DNA of 47,777 nucleotides from Bacteroidales bacterium (lineage in GTDB: Bacteria > Bacteroidota > Bacteroidia > Bacteroidales > PUMT01): contig SLMM01000160.1 of assembly GCA_007133565.1 (NCBI GenBank), positions 1 to 47,777 on the forward strand, written 5' to 3'. Positions 35,606-45,246 of this stretch are shown here, in pieces; the stretch's first letter is position 1, and every line of letters begins with the position of its first letter. A program made the translations under genes and the position numbers. The notes under the pieces were generated by a model that did no database searches, had not been told where the DNA came from, and was given only the letters and a program-made list of their open reading frames with translations.

Positions 35606-37261
35606 TCAGTTTCTTCTCAAGTGCTCAAGGGCATCCCGTGCGGCACGGAACTCACTTTCGGGCTGCCAGTTCGGGAAATCATCATTATTGGCAAGCTCGT
35701 TGCCTATGCCGTAGAAGAACCAGAGATCCTGGTGGATTCCGTCATAATCCCACATATCATGCACCACATCGGTAGGCTGGTGATAACGTGCGGCATAGTC
35801 GGCGGCTGCAATCTTTGCATACTCTTCATCCCTTCCGATATAATCAGATCCGCCGTTTGCGTAAATCATCGGCACGCCCTGCTTGGCCATATTGAAGTGA
35901 TCGGACCTGTAGTAGTAGCCCCTTTCCGGGTATGGATTTGGTTTTACAACCCTGTTTTGTCTGGCAGCATGTCTCTTCATATAATCATCGAGTTCGGAGA
36001 ACCCGTACCCTACAGCTACTATATCCCTTGTCGGACCGTAAACGTTAAGTGCGTCCATGTTGATACCGGCAACTGTAGTTGCAATTGGGAAGAGGGGGTT
36101 CTCAGAGTAATAACGCGAACCCAGGAGTCCGCTTTCTTCGGCCGTTACCGCCATGAACACTACAGAGCGCTCAGGAGCTTCGCCGGCTTCCATGAACTTC
36201 TCTGCAATGGCCAGCAGCGCTGCAACCCCGGTGGCATTATCAACCGCCCCGTTGTAGATATGGACCTCACCATCAATTTCCACTTTCCCGAGGTGATCCC
36301 AGTGGGCCATATAGACTATAGTCTCTTCAGGGTGCCTGCTTCCTTCAATATAACCGATAACATTGTTGCAATCAGCAAAACTGAATTCATTGTTAAACGT
36401 GGCAGATGCCACCAGTCCCATTGGACTTGCACGAAACCCTCTCTGGTGAGCGGTCTCAACAGCTTCATCAAGGTCCATGCCTGCCATTTCAAATATCTTT
36501 CTGGCAGGGTCAAGGTGAATCCATCCCTCTGCAAGAAGGCGTTCAGTTTCTCCCTGTGAGGCAACCCCGTACTGGGTACCCGACCAGGAGTTCCTGACTA
36601 CATCCCATCCGTAGCTTGCAGGCTCCGTCTGGTGTATAATCAGAGCGGCTGCAGCCCCCTGGCGTGCAGCCTCTTCAAACTTGTAAGTCCACCTGCCGTA
36701 ATAGGTCATTGCCCTGCCGGTAAACATGGAGTCATCGCCGGTGGCAAAGCCCGGGTCGTTGACCAGCACCACGACAGTTTTACCCTCCACATCGAGTCCC
36801 TCGTAATCGTTCCAATCGTATTCAGGAGCCACTATTCCGTAGCCGGCGAATACCAGCTCGCTGTCCTGTAGCGAGACAGACTCCTGCAGCCTGTATGTAC
36901 CAATAACCATGTCATCAAGATAATCAAGCATTATCTCTTCACCCCGGCCGCTGACCCTCAGGGGGGAGAAATCTGAGCCGGTGATCTCAACGAGGGGGAC
37001 CGGCTGGAGATATGAATCGTCGTTGGCAGGCTTCAGCCCAATGCTGGTAAACCTCGATTTAATATATTCCATGGCCTTGATACCCCCTGGTGATGCCGGG
37101 GCCCGGCCCTCAAACTCATCTGAAGACAATATCTCAATGTCACGTTCTATATTCTGACCGAAAGGTTCAATAACGGTTTCGGGAGATTCGCAGGCAACAG
37201 CCAGCAAAACGAGTAATGCCGGCATGTAAACAAGAAATGAGGTAATTTTTTTGTAAAGCAT
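35606..37261 (-). CDS. M28 family metallopeptidase lipoprotein
   Basis: Predicted secreted zinc aminopeptidase (551 residues from Met at 37261). The N-terminal signal ends in a lipobox LLAVAC with Cys24, which is why I prefer this start over 37309. A protease-associated domain is inserted (about 125-275, ELVFAGYGIVAPEYDWNDYEG). The M28 metal site is AHWDHLG (His320, Asp322), GAVDNATG (Asp341), TAEESGLLGS (Glu375, Glu376), then RSDHFNMAKQGVP and RYHQPTDV (histidine ligand). Family members release N-terminal amino acids from peptides in the periplasm or at the surface. It lies downstream of the ferritin gene on the same strand. Confidence 0.9.
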   Translation of the reverse strand: MLYKKITSFLVYMPALLVLLAVACESPETVIEPFGQNIERDIEILSSDEFEGRAPASPGGIKAMEYIKSRFTSIGLKPANDDSYLQPVPLVEITGSDFSPLRVSGRGEEIMLDYLDDMVIGTYRLQESVSLQDSELVFAGYGIVAPEYDWNDYEGLDVEGKTVVVLVNDPGFATGDDSMFTGRAMTYYGRWTYKFEEAARQGAAAALIIHQTEPASYGWDVVRNSWSGTQYGVASQGETERLLAEGWIHLDPARKIFEMAGMDLDEAVETAHQRGFRASPMGLVASATFNNEFSFADCNNVIGYIEGSRHPEETIVYMAHWDHLGKVEIDGEVHIYNGAVDNATGVAALLAIAEKFMEAGEAPERSVVFMAVTAEESGLLGSRYYSENPLFPIATTVAGINMDALNVYGPTRDIVAVGYGFSELDDYMKRHAARQNRVVKPNPYPERGYYYRSDHFNMAKQGVPMIYANGGSDYIGRDEEYAKIAAADYAARYHQPTDVVHDMWDYDGIHQDLWFFYGIGNELANNDDFPNWQPESEFRAARDALEHLRRN

Positions 37262-37591
37262 AGGATATGATTTAAGTTTAAATAAACTGATTGTATCGGG
37301 CCGGGACATTAACTATAATAATGTTCAGGCGGCCTCATATCTTTTTAATTGTAAAGATAACGATAAAACTGAAAAAGCTTTCCGTGGAAATATCCCGGGA
37401 AAGCTTTTGTGATTGATTTAAAATCCTATGCCTGAGGTGGGATTCTGGTCAACAACCCACAGCCCATTCCACACGCCATTTCAGGCTTGCAGGGGTTTTT
37501 GGTTCAACAACCCGTTATCTTAATGGTTGCCGGGGTTTTTGGTTCAAAAATACGTATCCCCGTGAGCGGTCATGTCATGGTGGAGCTTTGA
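37262..37591. other. Spacer between M28 peptidase and ferritin genes
   Basis: This 330-bp non-coding interval holds an 11-bp inverted repeat (listed separately). Two 16-bp direct repeats, GGGGTTTTTGGTTCAA, occur at 37492-37507 and 37532-37547 with 40-bp spacing, and a partial third, TGGTCAACAACCC, occurs near 37446. No gene is evident. Confidence 0.6.
37373..37408 (-). terminator. Terminator of the ferritin gene
   Basis: Perfect 11-bp inverted repeat: AAAAGCTTTCC (37373-37383) pairs with GGAAAGCTTTT (37398-37408) across a 14-nt loop. Read on the minus strand, the stem ends in a T-run. It lies about 180 bp downstream of the ferritin stop and before the M28 start. Confidence 0.6.
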
Positions 37592-38089
37592 CTATTCCTC
37601 GTGCTCACCCCTCATGTTCATGATATCCCTGTCAAACATGTAGAGTGGTCCGTCACCTAGCATATTTAGCTTGTCCAGTATGTTATTGGCAGAAGCCTCC
37701 TCCTCGATCTGTTCAGTAACAAACCACTGGATCCAGTTATTTGTTGTGTAATCCTTTTCCTGTTCGCACACCTCTACAATGTCGTTGATCAGTTTTGATA
37801 CATACTGCTCATGCTCAAGAACCTGCTCAAACATTGCCTTTACCGATTTATACTCCCCGGGGGGTTGATCAAAAGCGGGGATAACTGCTTTTCCGCCGCG
37901 TTCGTTAATGTAGCCTATAAGCTTCAGCATATGCTCCCGCTCCTCTTCTGCCTGTGCATGCATCCAGTTCGAAATACCTTCATAGCCCATTGTTTCAGCC
38001 CACGAAGCCATTGCCAGGTAAAGATTTGAGGAATAACCCTCTTTCTCAACCTGGACATTCAGTATCTGTTCAACTTTTTTGTTTAGCAT
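37592..38089 (-). CDS. ftnA: Non-heme ferritin (FtnA-like)
   Basis: Iron-storage ferritin (165 residues), a 24-mer four-helix bundle that oxidises and stores iron. Ferroxidase-site residues are present in EKEGYSSNLYL (Glu17), AEEEREHM (Glu50, His53) and EHEQYVSKL (about Glu94), and a glutamine near 127 lies in TEQIEEEASA. Small non-heme ferritins with the sequence MAxWAETMGYEG are typical of anaerobes and Bacteroidota. The gene is surrounded by non-coding intervals and is probably monocistronic. The regulator is unknown; no clear Fur box is seen. Confidence 0.95.
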   Translation of the reverse strand: MLNKKVEQILNVQVEKEGYSSNLYLAMASWAETMGYEGISNWMHAQAEEEREHMLKLIGYINERGGKAVIPAFDQPPGEYKSVKAMFEQVLEHEQYVSKLINDIVEVCEQEKDYTTNNWIQWFVTEQIEEEASANNILDKLNMLGDGPLYMFDRDIMNMRGEHEE

Positions 38090-38303
38090 TGTATTTTTGA
38101 TTTAAATGTTGATAATAATTAAATATATTACCATTGCGGACGGCTGAACCGTTACCTGCATTGTTAATGATTAAACAAACAAAAGGGTGTGAATGTTCAG
38201 AAAAATAATCACCTTCACCGGTCTGTACACCCATCGAAGAGACGGGTTTATACCCGATTTAAGGAATTTATTACTTGCGAATCGCCAATATTGTGGCCTG
38301 TAG

Positions 38304-39572
<1,269 letters not shown>

Positions 39573-39622
39573 GGTTTTGCTTTTAAATTATTAAAAAGAT
39601 CCTTTTAAGCGGAACAACAGGT

Positions 39623-39630
39623 CAAATCTA
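39623..39630 (-). promoter_or_regulatory. -7 candidate upstream of icd
   Basis: On the minus strand 39630-39623 reads TAGATTTG, an exact TAnnTTTG match, about 50 bp upstream of the icd start at the very end of dnaX. No matching -33 is seen. Confidence 0.35.
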
Positions 39631-41487
39631 TTCAAAATCCAGGTTCAGCTTTTGCCTGAGCAGCGCGAGGTCGGGATTCTTTTTGACCATATGCCCGAAC
39701 TTGTCCTCCGGCAGGTATAACCGGCTTTCCCCGGTTTCTTCATTAATTATAACCGCCAGATCAATGCTTTTGTTCAATTCGCGTTTCAGGTGCTTCAAAA
39801 GTTCGGGTTTTATCTTTTTGAGAGCCTCTTCCTGCAAAGGGTTGCTGACCTCGAATTCAATTTCTGAAGGTCCCGTTATTGAGGGTTTGTTTGCCAGCAG
39901 GGTATTGTAAAGCCTTGGATGCCTGTTCCTGATCTGGTTGGCAAATTTTTTCCACTGATCAACCAACTCCTTTTCGGTAAAAACGTCATCATCTTCATTG
40001 ACAAGATGGGCATCATCTTCGCTGTCAACCTCAGGAAGTCTTTCCTCGTCACCGGGCTCTTCATGCCCTGCGGAATGAGCAGCCACTGTGCCACGGAGCA
40101 CATCTTTGATTGAGATGGTGCCATTTGGGTTTTCCTGCCCGCCTTTTGCAACACCCGGATCAATATTTACGGTTTCTCCGGTCTCCGCCTGTTCGCGGTT
40201 TGGCAGGGAAGTAGCTGTTCTTTCCACCCCCCCGGGTTCAGGGGGCTGCTTCTTTTCAATGCCTGGCACTTTTTTTTCGGGCGAGGTCGGTGGTTTTTCA
40301 GCGGTTTCTTTTATATCCGGGTGGCGGGCCTCTAAAGTACCGGCCGGATGTTTTTTCAGGCCGGAAGATTTTGCATCAGATTTTTTTTTTTCGCCGGTCA
40401 TCAGACCGCAAAGCCGGACAAGGCAGAGCTCAGCATGCAGGCGCTGGCTCTTGCTGGACCTGAATGATATGTCGCACTGATTCGTGATCTCCAGTGACCT
40501 GAGAAGGAATTCGGGGGGGCAGGCTTTCGACTGCTCCCGGTATTTTTCGCGTATTGCCTCACCCACCTCGAGCAGCTGCAGGGTAGCTTCGTCGCGGCAA
40601 ACAAGCAGGTCTCGAAAATGCCTGCTTAACCCGTTCACAAAATTATGCCCGTCAAAGCCCCTTTCAAGCACATCGTTAAAAATCATCAGGGCCGCTGGAA
40701 TGTTTCCTGAAAGTATGGCATCGGTAAGCCTGAAATAGTAATCGTAATCGAGCACGTTCAGGCTGTCGATCACATTTTTGTAGGTTATCTTACCGCCTGA
40801 GAAGCTGGCTATCTGGTCAAATATTGAAAGCGCATCGCGCATCGCACCGTCCGCTTTCTGAGCAATTATGGTGAGTCCCCCGCTTTCGGCTTCAATATTC
40901 TCTGAAGCTGCAATAGCTTCAAGATGGGCAACTATGGCCTCTATCTTAATCCTGTTGAAATCATAGATCTGGCACCTTGAGAGTATCGTAGGCAATACCT
41001 TGTGTTTTTCAGTTGTGGCCAGGATGAAGATGGCATGTGCTGGTGGCTCTTCAAGGGTTTTAAGGAATGCATTGAAGGCCTGCGAAGACAGCATGTGCAC
41101 CTCGTCGATGATATAGATGCTGTATCTGCCAACCTGGGGAGGAATTCTTACCTGTTCTATCAGGCTCCTTATGTCCTCCACCGAGTTGTTGGAAGCTGCA
41201 TCAAGCTCATGGATATTGAAGGAGCGGGATGAGTTAAATGCCAGGCAGGATTCACATTTGTTGCATGCTTCAGTATCGGGAGTGAGGTCGAAGCAGTTGA
41301 TTGTTTTGGCAAATATCCTTGCGCATGTTGTCTTGCCTATTCCGCGGGGGCCGCAGAACAGGTAAGCGTGGGCAAGCTGTTTGCTTTTAATTGCATTTTT
41401 CAGGGTGGTTGTAATGGAAGGCTGCCCTATTACTGTCTGGAAAGTTTCGGGCCGGTACTTACGCGCTGATACAATATAATTTTCCAT
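39628..41487 (-). CDS. dnaX: DNA polymerase III subunit gamma/tau
   Basis: Clamp-loader ATPase (619 residues). Walker A is GPRGIGKTT (47-55), the zinc module is Cys65 with CNKCESC (75-81), and Walker B is IIDEVHML (126-133). The sensor region LATTEKHKVLPTILSRC follows, then domain III to about residue 365. A disordered linker (about 367-500, KKKSDAKS then many prolines) and the tau C-terminal domain (about 515-619) come after. Directly after domain III the coding strand has eleven consecutive A (40391-40381) encoding EKKK; slippage into either other frame ends quickly (ATC-TGA after one more codon in one frame). This could yield a short gamma-like form. Confidence 0.94.
   Translation of the reverse strand: MENYIVSARKYRPETFQTVIGQPSITTTLKNAIKSKQLAHAYLFCGPRGIGKTTCARIFAKTINCFDLTPDTEACNKCESCLAFNSSRSFNIHELDAASNNSVEDIRSLIEQVRIPPQVGRYSIYIIDEVHMLSSQAFNAFLKTLEEPPAHAIFILATTEKHKVLPTILSRCQIYDFNRIKIEAIVAHLEAIAASENIEAESGGLTIIAQKADGAMRDALSIFDQIASFSGGKITYKNVIDSLNVLDYDYYFRLTDAILSGNIPAALMIFNDVLERGFDGHNFVNGLSRHFRDLLVCRDEATLQLLEVGEAIREKYREQSKACPPEFLLRSLEITNQCDISFRSSKSQRLHAELCLVRLCGLMTGEKKKSDAKSSGLKKHPAGTLEARHPDIKETAEKPPTSPEKKVPGIEKKQPPEPGGVERTATSLPNREQAETGETVNIDPGVAKGGQENPNGTISIKDVLRGTVAAHSAGHEEPGDEERLPEVDSEDDAHLVNEDDDVFTEKELVDQWKKFANQIRNRHPRLYNTLLANKPSITGPSEIEFEVSNPLQEEALKKIKPELLKHLKRELNKSIDLAVIINEETGESRLYLPEDKFGHMVKKNPDLALLRQKLNLDFE
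40381..40391 (-). other. A11 slippery tract inside dnaX (possible programmed frameshift)
   Basis: Eleven A on the coding (minus) strand in dnaX codons 366-369. An extra A in the transcript, or a -1 ribosomal shift, gives ATC then TGA, so the product would end at about residue 370, just after domain III. One A fewer gives a stop after about eight further codons. CCGGCC/GGCCGG pairing lies about 16 nt downstream. Confidence 0.5.
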
Positions 41488-41515
41488 CTATTTTCCTAAA
41501 AATGCATGTTTCGGA

Positions 41516-41523
41516 CAAAGATA
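41516..41523 (-). promoter_or_regulatory. -7 element upstream of dnaX
   Basis: On the minus strand 41523-41516 reads TATCTTTG, an exact TAnnTTTG match 29 bp from the dnaX start. No matching -33 is seen; this is a short-leader candidate. Confidence 0.45.
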
Positions 41524-41719
41524 AAAAATTAAGCCATGTTTTTCTGAGAGCCGGCTTTTGTTGTTGTGAAAAATTATCAACAAAACCGGTTCAGGTTTGC
41601 CGTACCCTTTGAGTTCAATGGCTGCTATAATAATGATCTTCCCTGCCGGATTCACCGGGCATAGGGGCTTACTGAATACCGGCTCCGGAGTTCAAATGCG
41701 ACCTGCTCAATTGCAAATT

Positions 41720-42922
41720 CTAACGTTTTTCCTCCTCTCCGGTTACGAACATTTCTGTAGCAACCTCAATGATGCGACCCTCCTTTGATACAAGAACCCC
41801 GTTCTCCATTTTCAGCAGAACTTTTCCAAGGAGAACCGGGTACCTGCTTGATACAAGGTGCGGGTTTCCTCCGGCGTGGACTATCAGCACGGAGTTGACC
41901 AGCTCACCCTCTTCAAGCAGGTCATGCGAATGTCCGCCGACTATAAGATCGAACTGAGGAAATGCCTCTGCCACCTGCCGGTCCCTTCTCAGTCCGATAT
42001 GGGTCAGGGCAACCAGTATATCGGCCGAATCCCTGAGGGAGATGTGATTTCTTACTGTTTTAATAACATCATTTTCAACAATGCCCTCCTTGTTTCCGCT
42101 CACTGTTGTCAGTCCCAGAACTACCATATCCCTCCATGTCACAGTCTTAAGTTTGACGTACCTTTGCAGTGGCGGAAACGCTTCTGTGGAAACATCAACA
42201 TTAGCACCTATAAGCGGAAAATCAGCAAGATCAAGGGCCTGCCTGGTATAAGGCTCCCTGTAGTCAAACTCATGGTTTCCGGGTGTCATCAGGTCATAGC
42301 CCAGTTCATTCATTGAATTGATCATAAATGCCGATCTCTCACCGAACCATCCCGGATCAGTCATGAGGCGGCCATTTACAATCCACCTCAGCGGGTGCCT
42401 TACAAAAATATCGCCTGCACTGAACAGGAAGACATTGTCATAACTTTCCCTTATCTGTCTGATCGTGGCCTTCAGTTCATCAGGTTTGTTGTGGGTAAAA
42501 TGCTGGTCATTTGTATGGAGGATTACGATCTTTTCGGTAACCGGATAATTGATATTCTTTCCGGCAGCTTGTGTCCCCTCTGCAAACCATACTCTCCCGG
42601 CACCTTCGCTACCCTCTATATTGAGAAGGTAGGGAGGTTTGGCATCTGCATTGAACGCAAAATATCCTGCTGAATCGGTAAATGCAATTTCGGTAGGCAC
42701 GCCGGGGAAATTACCCGGTGCTGAATAGAGCGAAATTTTTAGACCCGACGGATCGATGCCGTACCCGGATGAGATGTAGCCAGAAATCCCACCGGCTGCC
42801 ACCTGGTGTTGCTCTCTGCCTTCGGAGCTTTGGGTTGTCACAGGTGATAAAAAGAAGAGCAGTGCAAGTAACCAGGGGTGCATTGCTCTGAACACAGCCT
42901 TTAAATTTTCTACAGGAGACAT
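41720..42922 (-). CDS. Metallophosphatase of the 5'-nucleotidase family
   Basis: Secreted calcineurin-like phosphoesterase (400 residues). After the signal peptide (about 14-30, MHPWLLALLFFLSPVTT) is a small beta-sandwich domain (about 42-105, SGYISSGYGIDPSGLKISLYS), resembling carboxypeptidase regulatory-like modules. The metallophosphatase domain (about 131-335) holds the two-metal site: HTNDQH (Asp139, His141), AGD (Asp171), GNHEFD (Asn216, His217), THIG (His308) and GGHSHD (His331, His333). The C-terminal substrate-binding domain of classic 5'-nucleotidases (UshA) is missing. The true start may be Met14. It lies downstream of no clear operon partner. Confidence 0.85.
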   Translation of the reverse strand: MSPVENLKAVFRAMHPWLLALLFFLSPVTTQSSEGREQHQVAAGGISGYISSGYGIDPSGLKISLYSAPGNFPGVPTEIAFTDSAGYFAFNADAKPPYLLNIEGSEGAGRVWFAEGTQAAGKNINYPVTEKIVILHTNDQHFTHNKPDELKATIRQIRESYDNVFLFSAGDIFVRHPLRWIVNGRLMTDPGWFGERSAFMINSMNELGYDLMTPGNHEFDYREPYTRQALDLADFPLIGANVDVSTEAFPPLQRYVKLKTVTWRDMVVLGLTTVSGNKEGIVENDVIKTVRNHISLRDSADILVALTHIGLRRDRQVAEAFPQFDLIVGGHSHDLLEEGELVNSVLIVHAGGNPHLVSSRYPVLLGKVLLKMENGVLVSKEGRIIEVATEMFVTGEEEKR

Positions 42923-43230
42923 CTTATTTAATTGTAATGATTATTTGATTAAACCTGACAAACCGCTCTTTGTTCAAATTGTTGTTTACTATAGCGCTCA
43001 TAGATCCCTGCCCTATAAGTTATCCCATATGTCTTGTTGTAGCCCTTCTGGTTTCACTCCCTTTTCTGGTTTCACTCCCTCCTCTGGTTACCCTCCCCTG
43101 GCCATGGCTCTGGGGATTAATCCCGGTTGCTAAACTACTTATTAAAGATTAATTAACTTTAACTCTTGTTTTATTTTTATGTAAAGGCCATTTTTGGACA
43201 TAATAAAAATGTTTATAACATAATCTTAGC
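42923..43230. other. Spacer upstream of threonine aldolase gene
   Basis: This 308-bp interval separates divergent genes. It contains an 18-bp tandem repeat (listed separately) and AT-rich DNA before 43231. No consensus promoter with both boxes is visible and no gene is supported. Confidence 0.5.
43047..43100. repeat. Three 18-bp tandem repeats
   Basis: Two near-identical units TCTGGTTTCACTCCCTTT-like at 43047-43064 and 43065-43082, and a diverged third at 43083-43100 (TCTGGTTACCCTCCCC). They are non-coding, in the spacer before the threonine aldolase gene. Confidence 0.75.
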
Positions 43231-44259
43231 ATGTATAAAAGAGGTTTTGCAAGCGACAACAATTCGGGTGTACACCCGGCAGTGCTGGAGGCAATGCGCA
43301 AAGTGAACGAAGGACATGTGGTGGCTTATGGCGACGATCCATATACAGCGGCTGCAATAAACAAGATCACCCGGGAGTTCGGCGGAAATGCCGGTGTATA
43401 TTTTGTTTTTACGGGGACTGCCGCCAATGTGCTGGGGCTTAAGGCCTCGACCGAGAACTGGAACTCGGTCATATGTGCCGATACGGCGCACATCCACTGT
43501 GACGAATGCGGAGCTCCCGAGTTCTTTACCGGCTGCAAGCTCCTGACCGTTAGTCCCCCAGACGGCAAGCTTACAGTCGATCTGATAAAGAAACACATGC
43601 ACGGCTTTGACTTTGAGCACCATGCTCAGCCAAAGGTGATTTCGGTTACCCAGGCAACAGAGATGGGAACAGTATATACTGTTGACGAACTCAGGGAGAT
43701 TTGCGATTATGCTCATTCACTCGGACTGCTTGTTCATATGGACGGGGCGCGGATATGCAATGCTGCAGTTTCGCTTGGTGTATCGCTTGCAGAAATCACG
43801 TCCGGTGCCGGCATCGATGTGCTTTCATTCGGTGGCACCAAGAACGGGTTGATGTACGGCGAGGCCATTGTTTTCTTTAACCGTGAGCTGGAGAGGAACT
43901 TCAAGTATGTTCGCAAGCAGGGGATGCAGCTTGCTTCGAAGATGCGGTATATCGCCGCACAGTTTGATGCCATGCTGACTGACGGACTGTGGCACAAAAA
44001 CGCAGGCCATTCGAACAGCATGGCCAGGCTGCTTGCAGATGAGGTCGCGAAGATACCCGGCATTAAGATCACCCAGAAGGTGCAGTTAAACGGGGTCTTC
44101 GCTATCGTTCCACCCGACATAGTGCCTGAGCTTCAGAAAGAGTACTTTTTTTACGTATGGGATGAGGAGACCTCTGAGGTGCGGTGGATGACCTCCTGGG
44201 ACACCACTGAAGAGGATATAATGGGGTTCGTACAGTTGCTGAGGGAAAAAATGCAGTGA
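43231..44259 (+). CDS. ltaE: Low-specificity L-threonine aldolase family enzyme
   Basis: Pyridoxal-phosphate aldolase (342 residues) that cleaves L-threonine or L-allo-threonine to glycine and acetaldehyde, or a related beta-eliminating lyase. The N-terminus FASDNNSGVHPAV is the family signature. The cofactor lysine is Lys204 in SFGGTKNGLMYGEA, Asp171 in HMDGARICNA contacts the pyridine nitrogen, and TGTAAN (61-66) binds the phosphate. The full length is intact. Family assignment is firm; the exact specificity (threonine, allo-threonine, phenylserine) is not visible. Confidence 0.9.
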   Translation: MYKRGFASDNNSGVHPAVLEAMRKVNEGHVVAYGDDPYTAAAINKITREFGGNAGVYFVFTGTAANVLGLKASTENWNSVICADTAHIHCDECGAPEFFTGCKLLTVSPPDGKLTVDLIKKHMHGFDFEHHAQPKVISVTQATEMGTVYTVDELREICDYAHSLGLLVHMDGARICNAAVSLGVSLAEITSGAGIDVLSFGGTKNGLMYGEAIVFFNRELERNFKYVRKQGMQLASKMRYIAAQFDAMLTDGLWHKNAGHSNSMARLLADEVAKIPGIKITQKVQLNGVFAIVPPDIVPELQKEYFFYVWDEETSEVRWMTSWDTTEEDIMGFVQLLREKMQ

Positions 44260-44385
44260 GGCAGCCAGGGTAAAGGCTGGTTGGCAGGAACCTTATACTA
44301 TAGAACTTCCGGGGCATCTTTACACACATGCTAACCTTGACTTGTAACATATTGTTAAACAGGCTAATAACTCTACTTTATACAC

Positions 44386-45246
44386 ATGGATGAACATCAG
44401 GGCCAAATTAAACCTGCACGTCGAAGCGGCGTGGGTTGTGGGTTATTGATCGGGATATTCCTGTCGGTTGTAATTATGGGGGTTGCATTAATCCTTGTTG
44501 AATCTGCCATAGATAATGAGCATCTTCCTTTTGCGGCTGGAATGATGATTTTTTACCTGGTTCTTGGAGCGGCAGCTTTTGCCGTTATGAAGCATTTCAA
44601 AATCAGTGTCCGGTCGATAACAGGAAGCATAGGATGTTTTAAGGAAAATTTACGGTTATCGGGCTGGGTTATTCCACTGATAGTTATTTCAACCTGCACG
44701 GCATTCATAATACTTGCCATTTTCGCCGCCATCAATGAGAACCTGTACAAAAGCTATCTTGAGTTGGGGGACCGGTTAAGCTGGCCGGCTGAATCTCCGG
44801 CTATCGTTCATATAATGATGGTTACAAGTGCTGTTATCCTTGCCCCCGTTATTGAAGAATACATTTTCAGGGGGATCCTTCTCAGTTCCTGGACCGTTAA
44901 ATGGGGCGCCACAAGGGCTATAATCATATCCAGTTTTATTTTTGCCATCTTTCATATTGACCCGGCCGGGGCATTTATTGCTGGGGTGGCACTTTGCCTT
45001 ATCTATTTCTATAGCGGCTCACTGTTGCTTGTAATACTTATCCATATGATCAATAATGGTTTAGCAGTACTGGCAATGTTCCTGCTACCAGATATGTTCG
45101 CTATGGAAGCTCCGGGTGATGCAATCCGCCAACTGTGGTATGTCATACCGGTGTTTGTATTATCGTTATTGATTATTTGGCAGATGATCCGGAAATACTG
45201 GCCAGCGAAAGATGCACTTCCACCTGATCTCAGGGGTGCTGAGTAA
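44386..45246 (+). CDS. CPBP family intramembrane metalloprotease
   Basis: Multi-pass membrane protein (286 residues, about seven to eight helices) of the CPBP (Abi/Rce1-like) glutamic-type protease family. Motif 1 is EEYIFRG (Glu157, Glu158, Arg162), motif 2 is FAIFH (His190) and motif 3 is ILIHMINN (His220, Asn223-like), all present and correctly ordered. Substrates of bacterial members are mostly unknown. Roles range from bacteriocin self-immunity to protein maturation. Its last 17 bp overlap the 3' end of the convergent radical SAM gene. Confidence 0.9.
   Translation: MDEHQGQIKPARRSGVGCGLLIGIFLSVVIMGVALILVESAIDNEHLPFAAGMMIFYLVLGAAAFAVMKHFKISVRSITGSIGCFKENLRLSGWVIPLIVISTCTAFIILAIFAAINENLYKSYLELGDRLSWPAESPAIVHIMMVTSAVILAPVIEEYIFRGILLSSWTVKWGATRAIIISSFIFAIFHIDPAGAFIAGVALCLIYFYSGSLLLVILIHMINNGLAVLAMFLLPDMFAMEAPGDAIRQLWYVIPVFVLSLLIIWQMIRKYWPAKDALPPDLRGAE

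Noticed and set aside
43000-43133. Small plus-strand frame over the 18-bp repeats (FTPFSGFTPSSG)
   Set aside because: The apparent protein repeat is the product of DNA repeats; no start context or homology.
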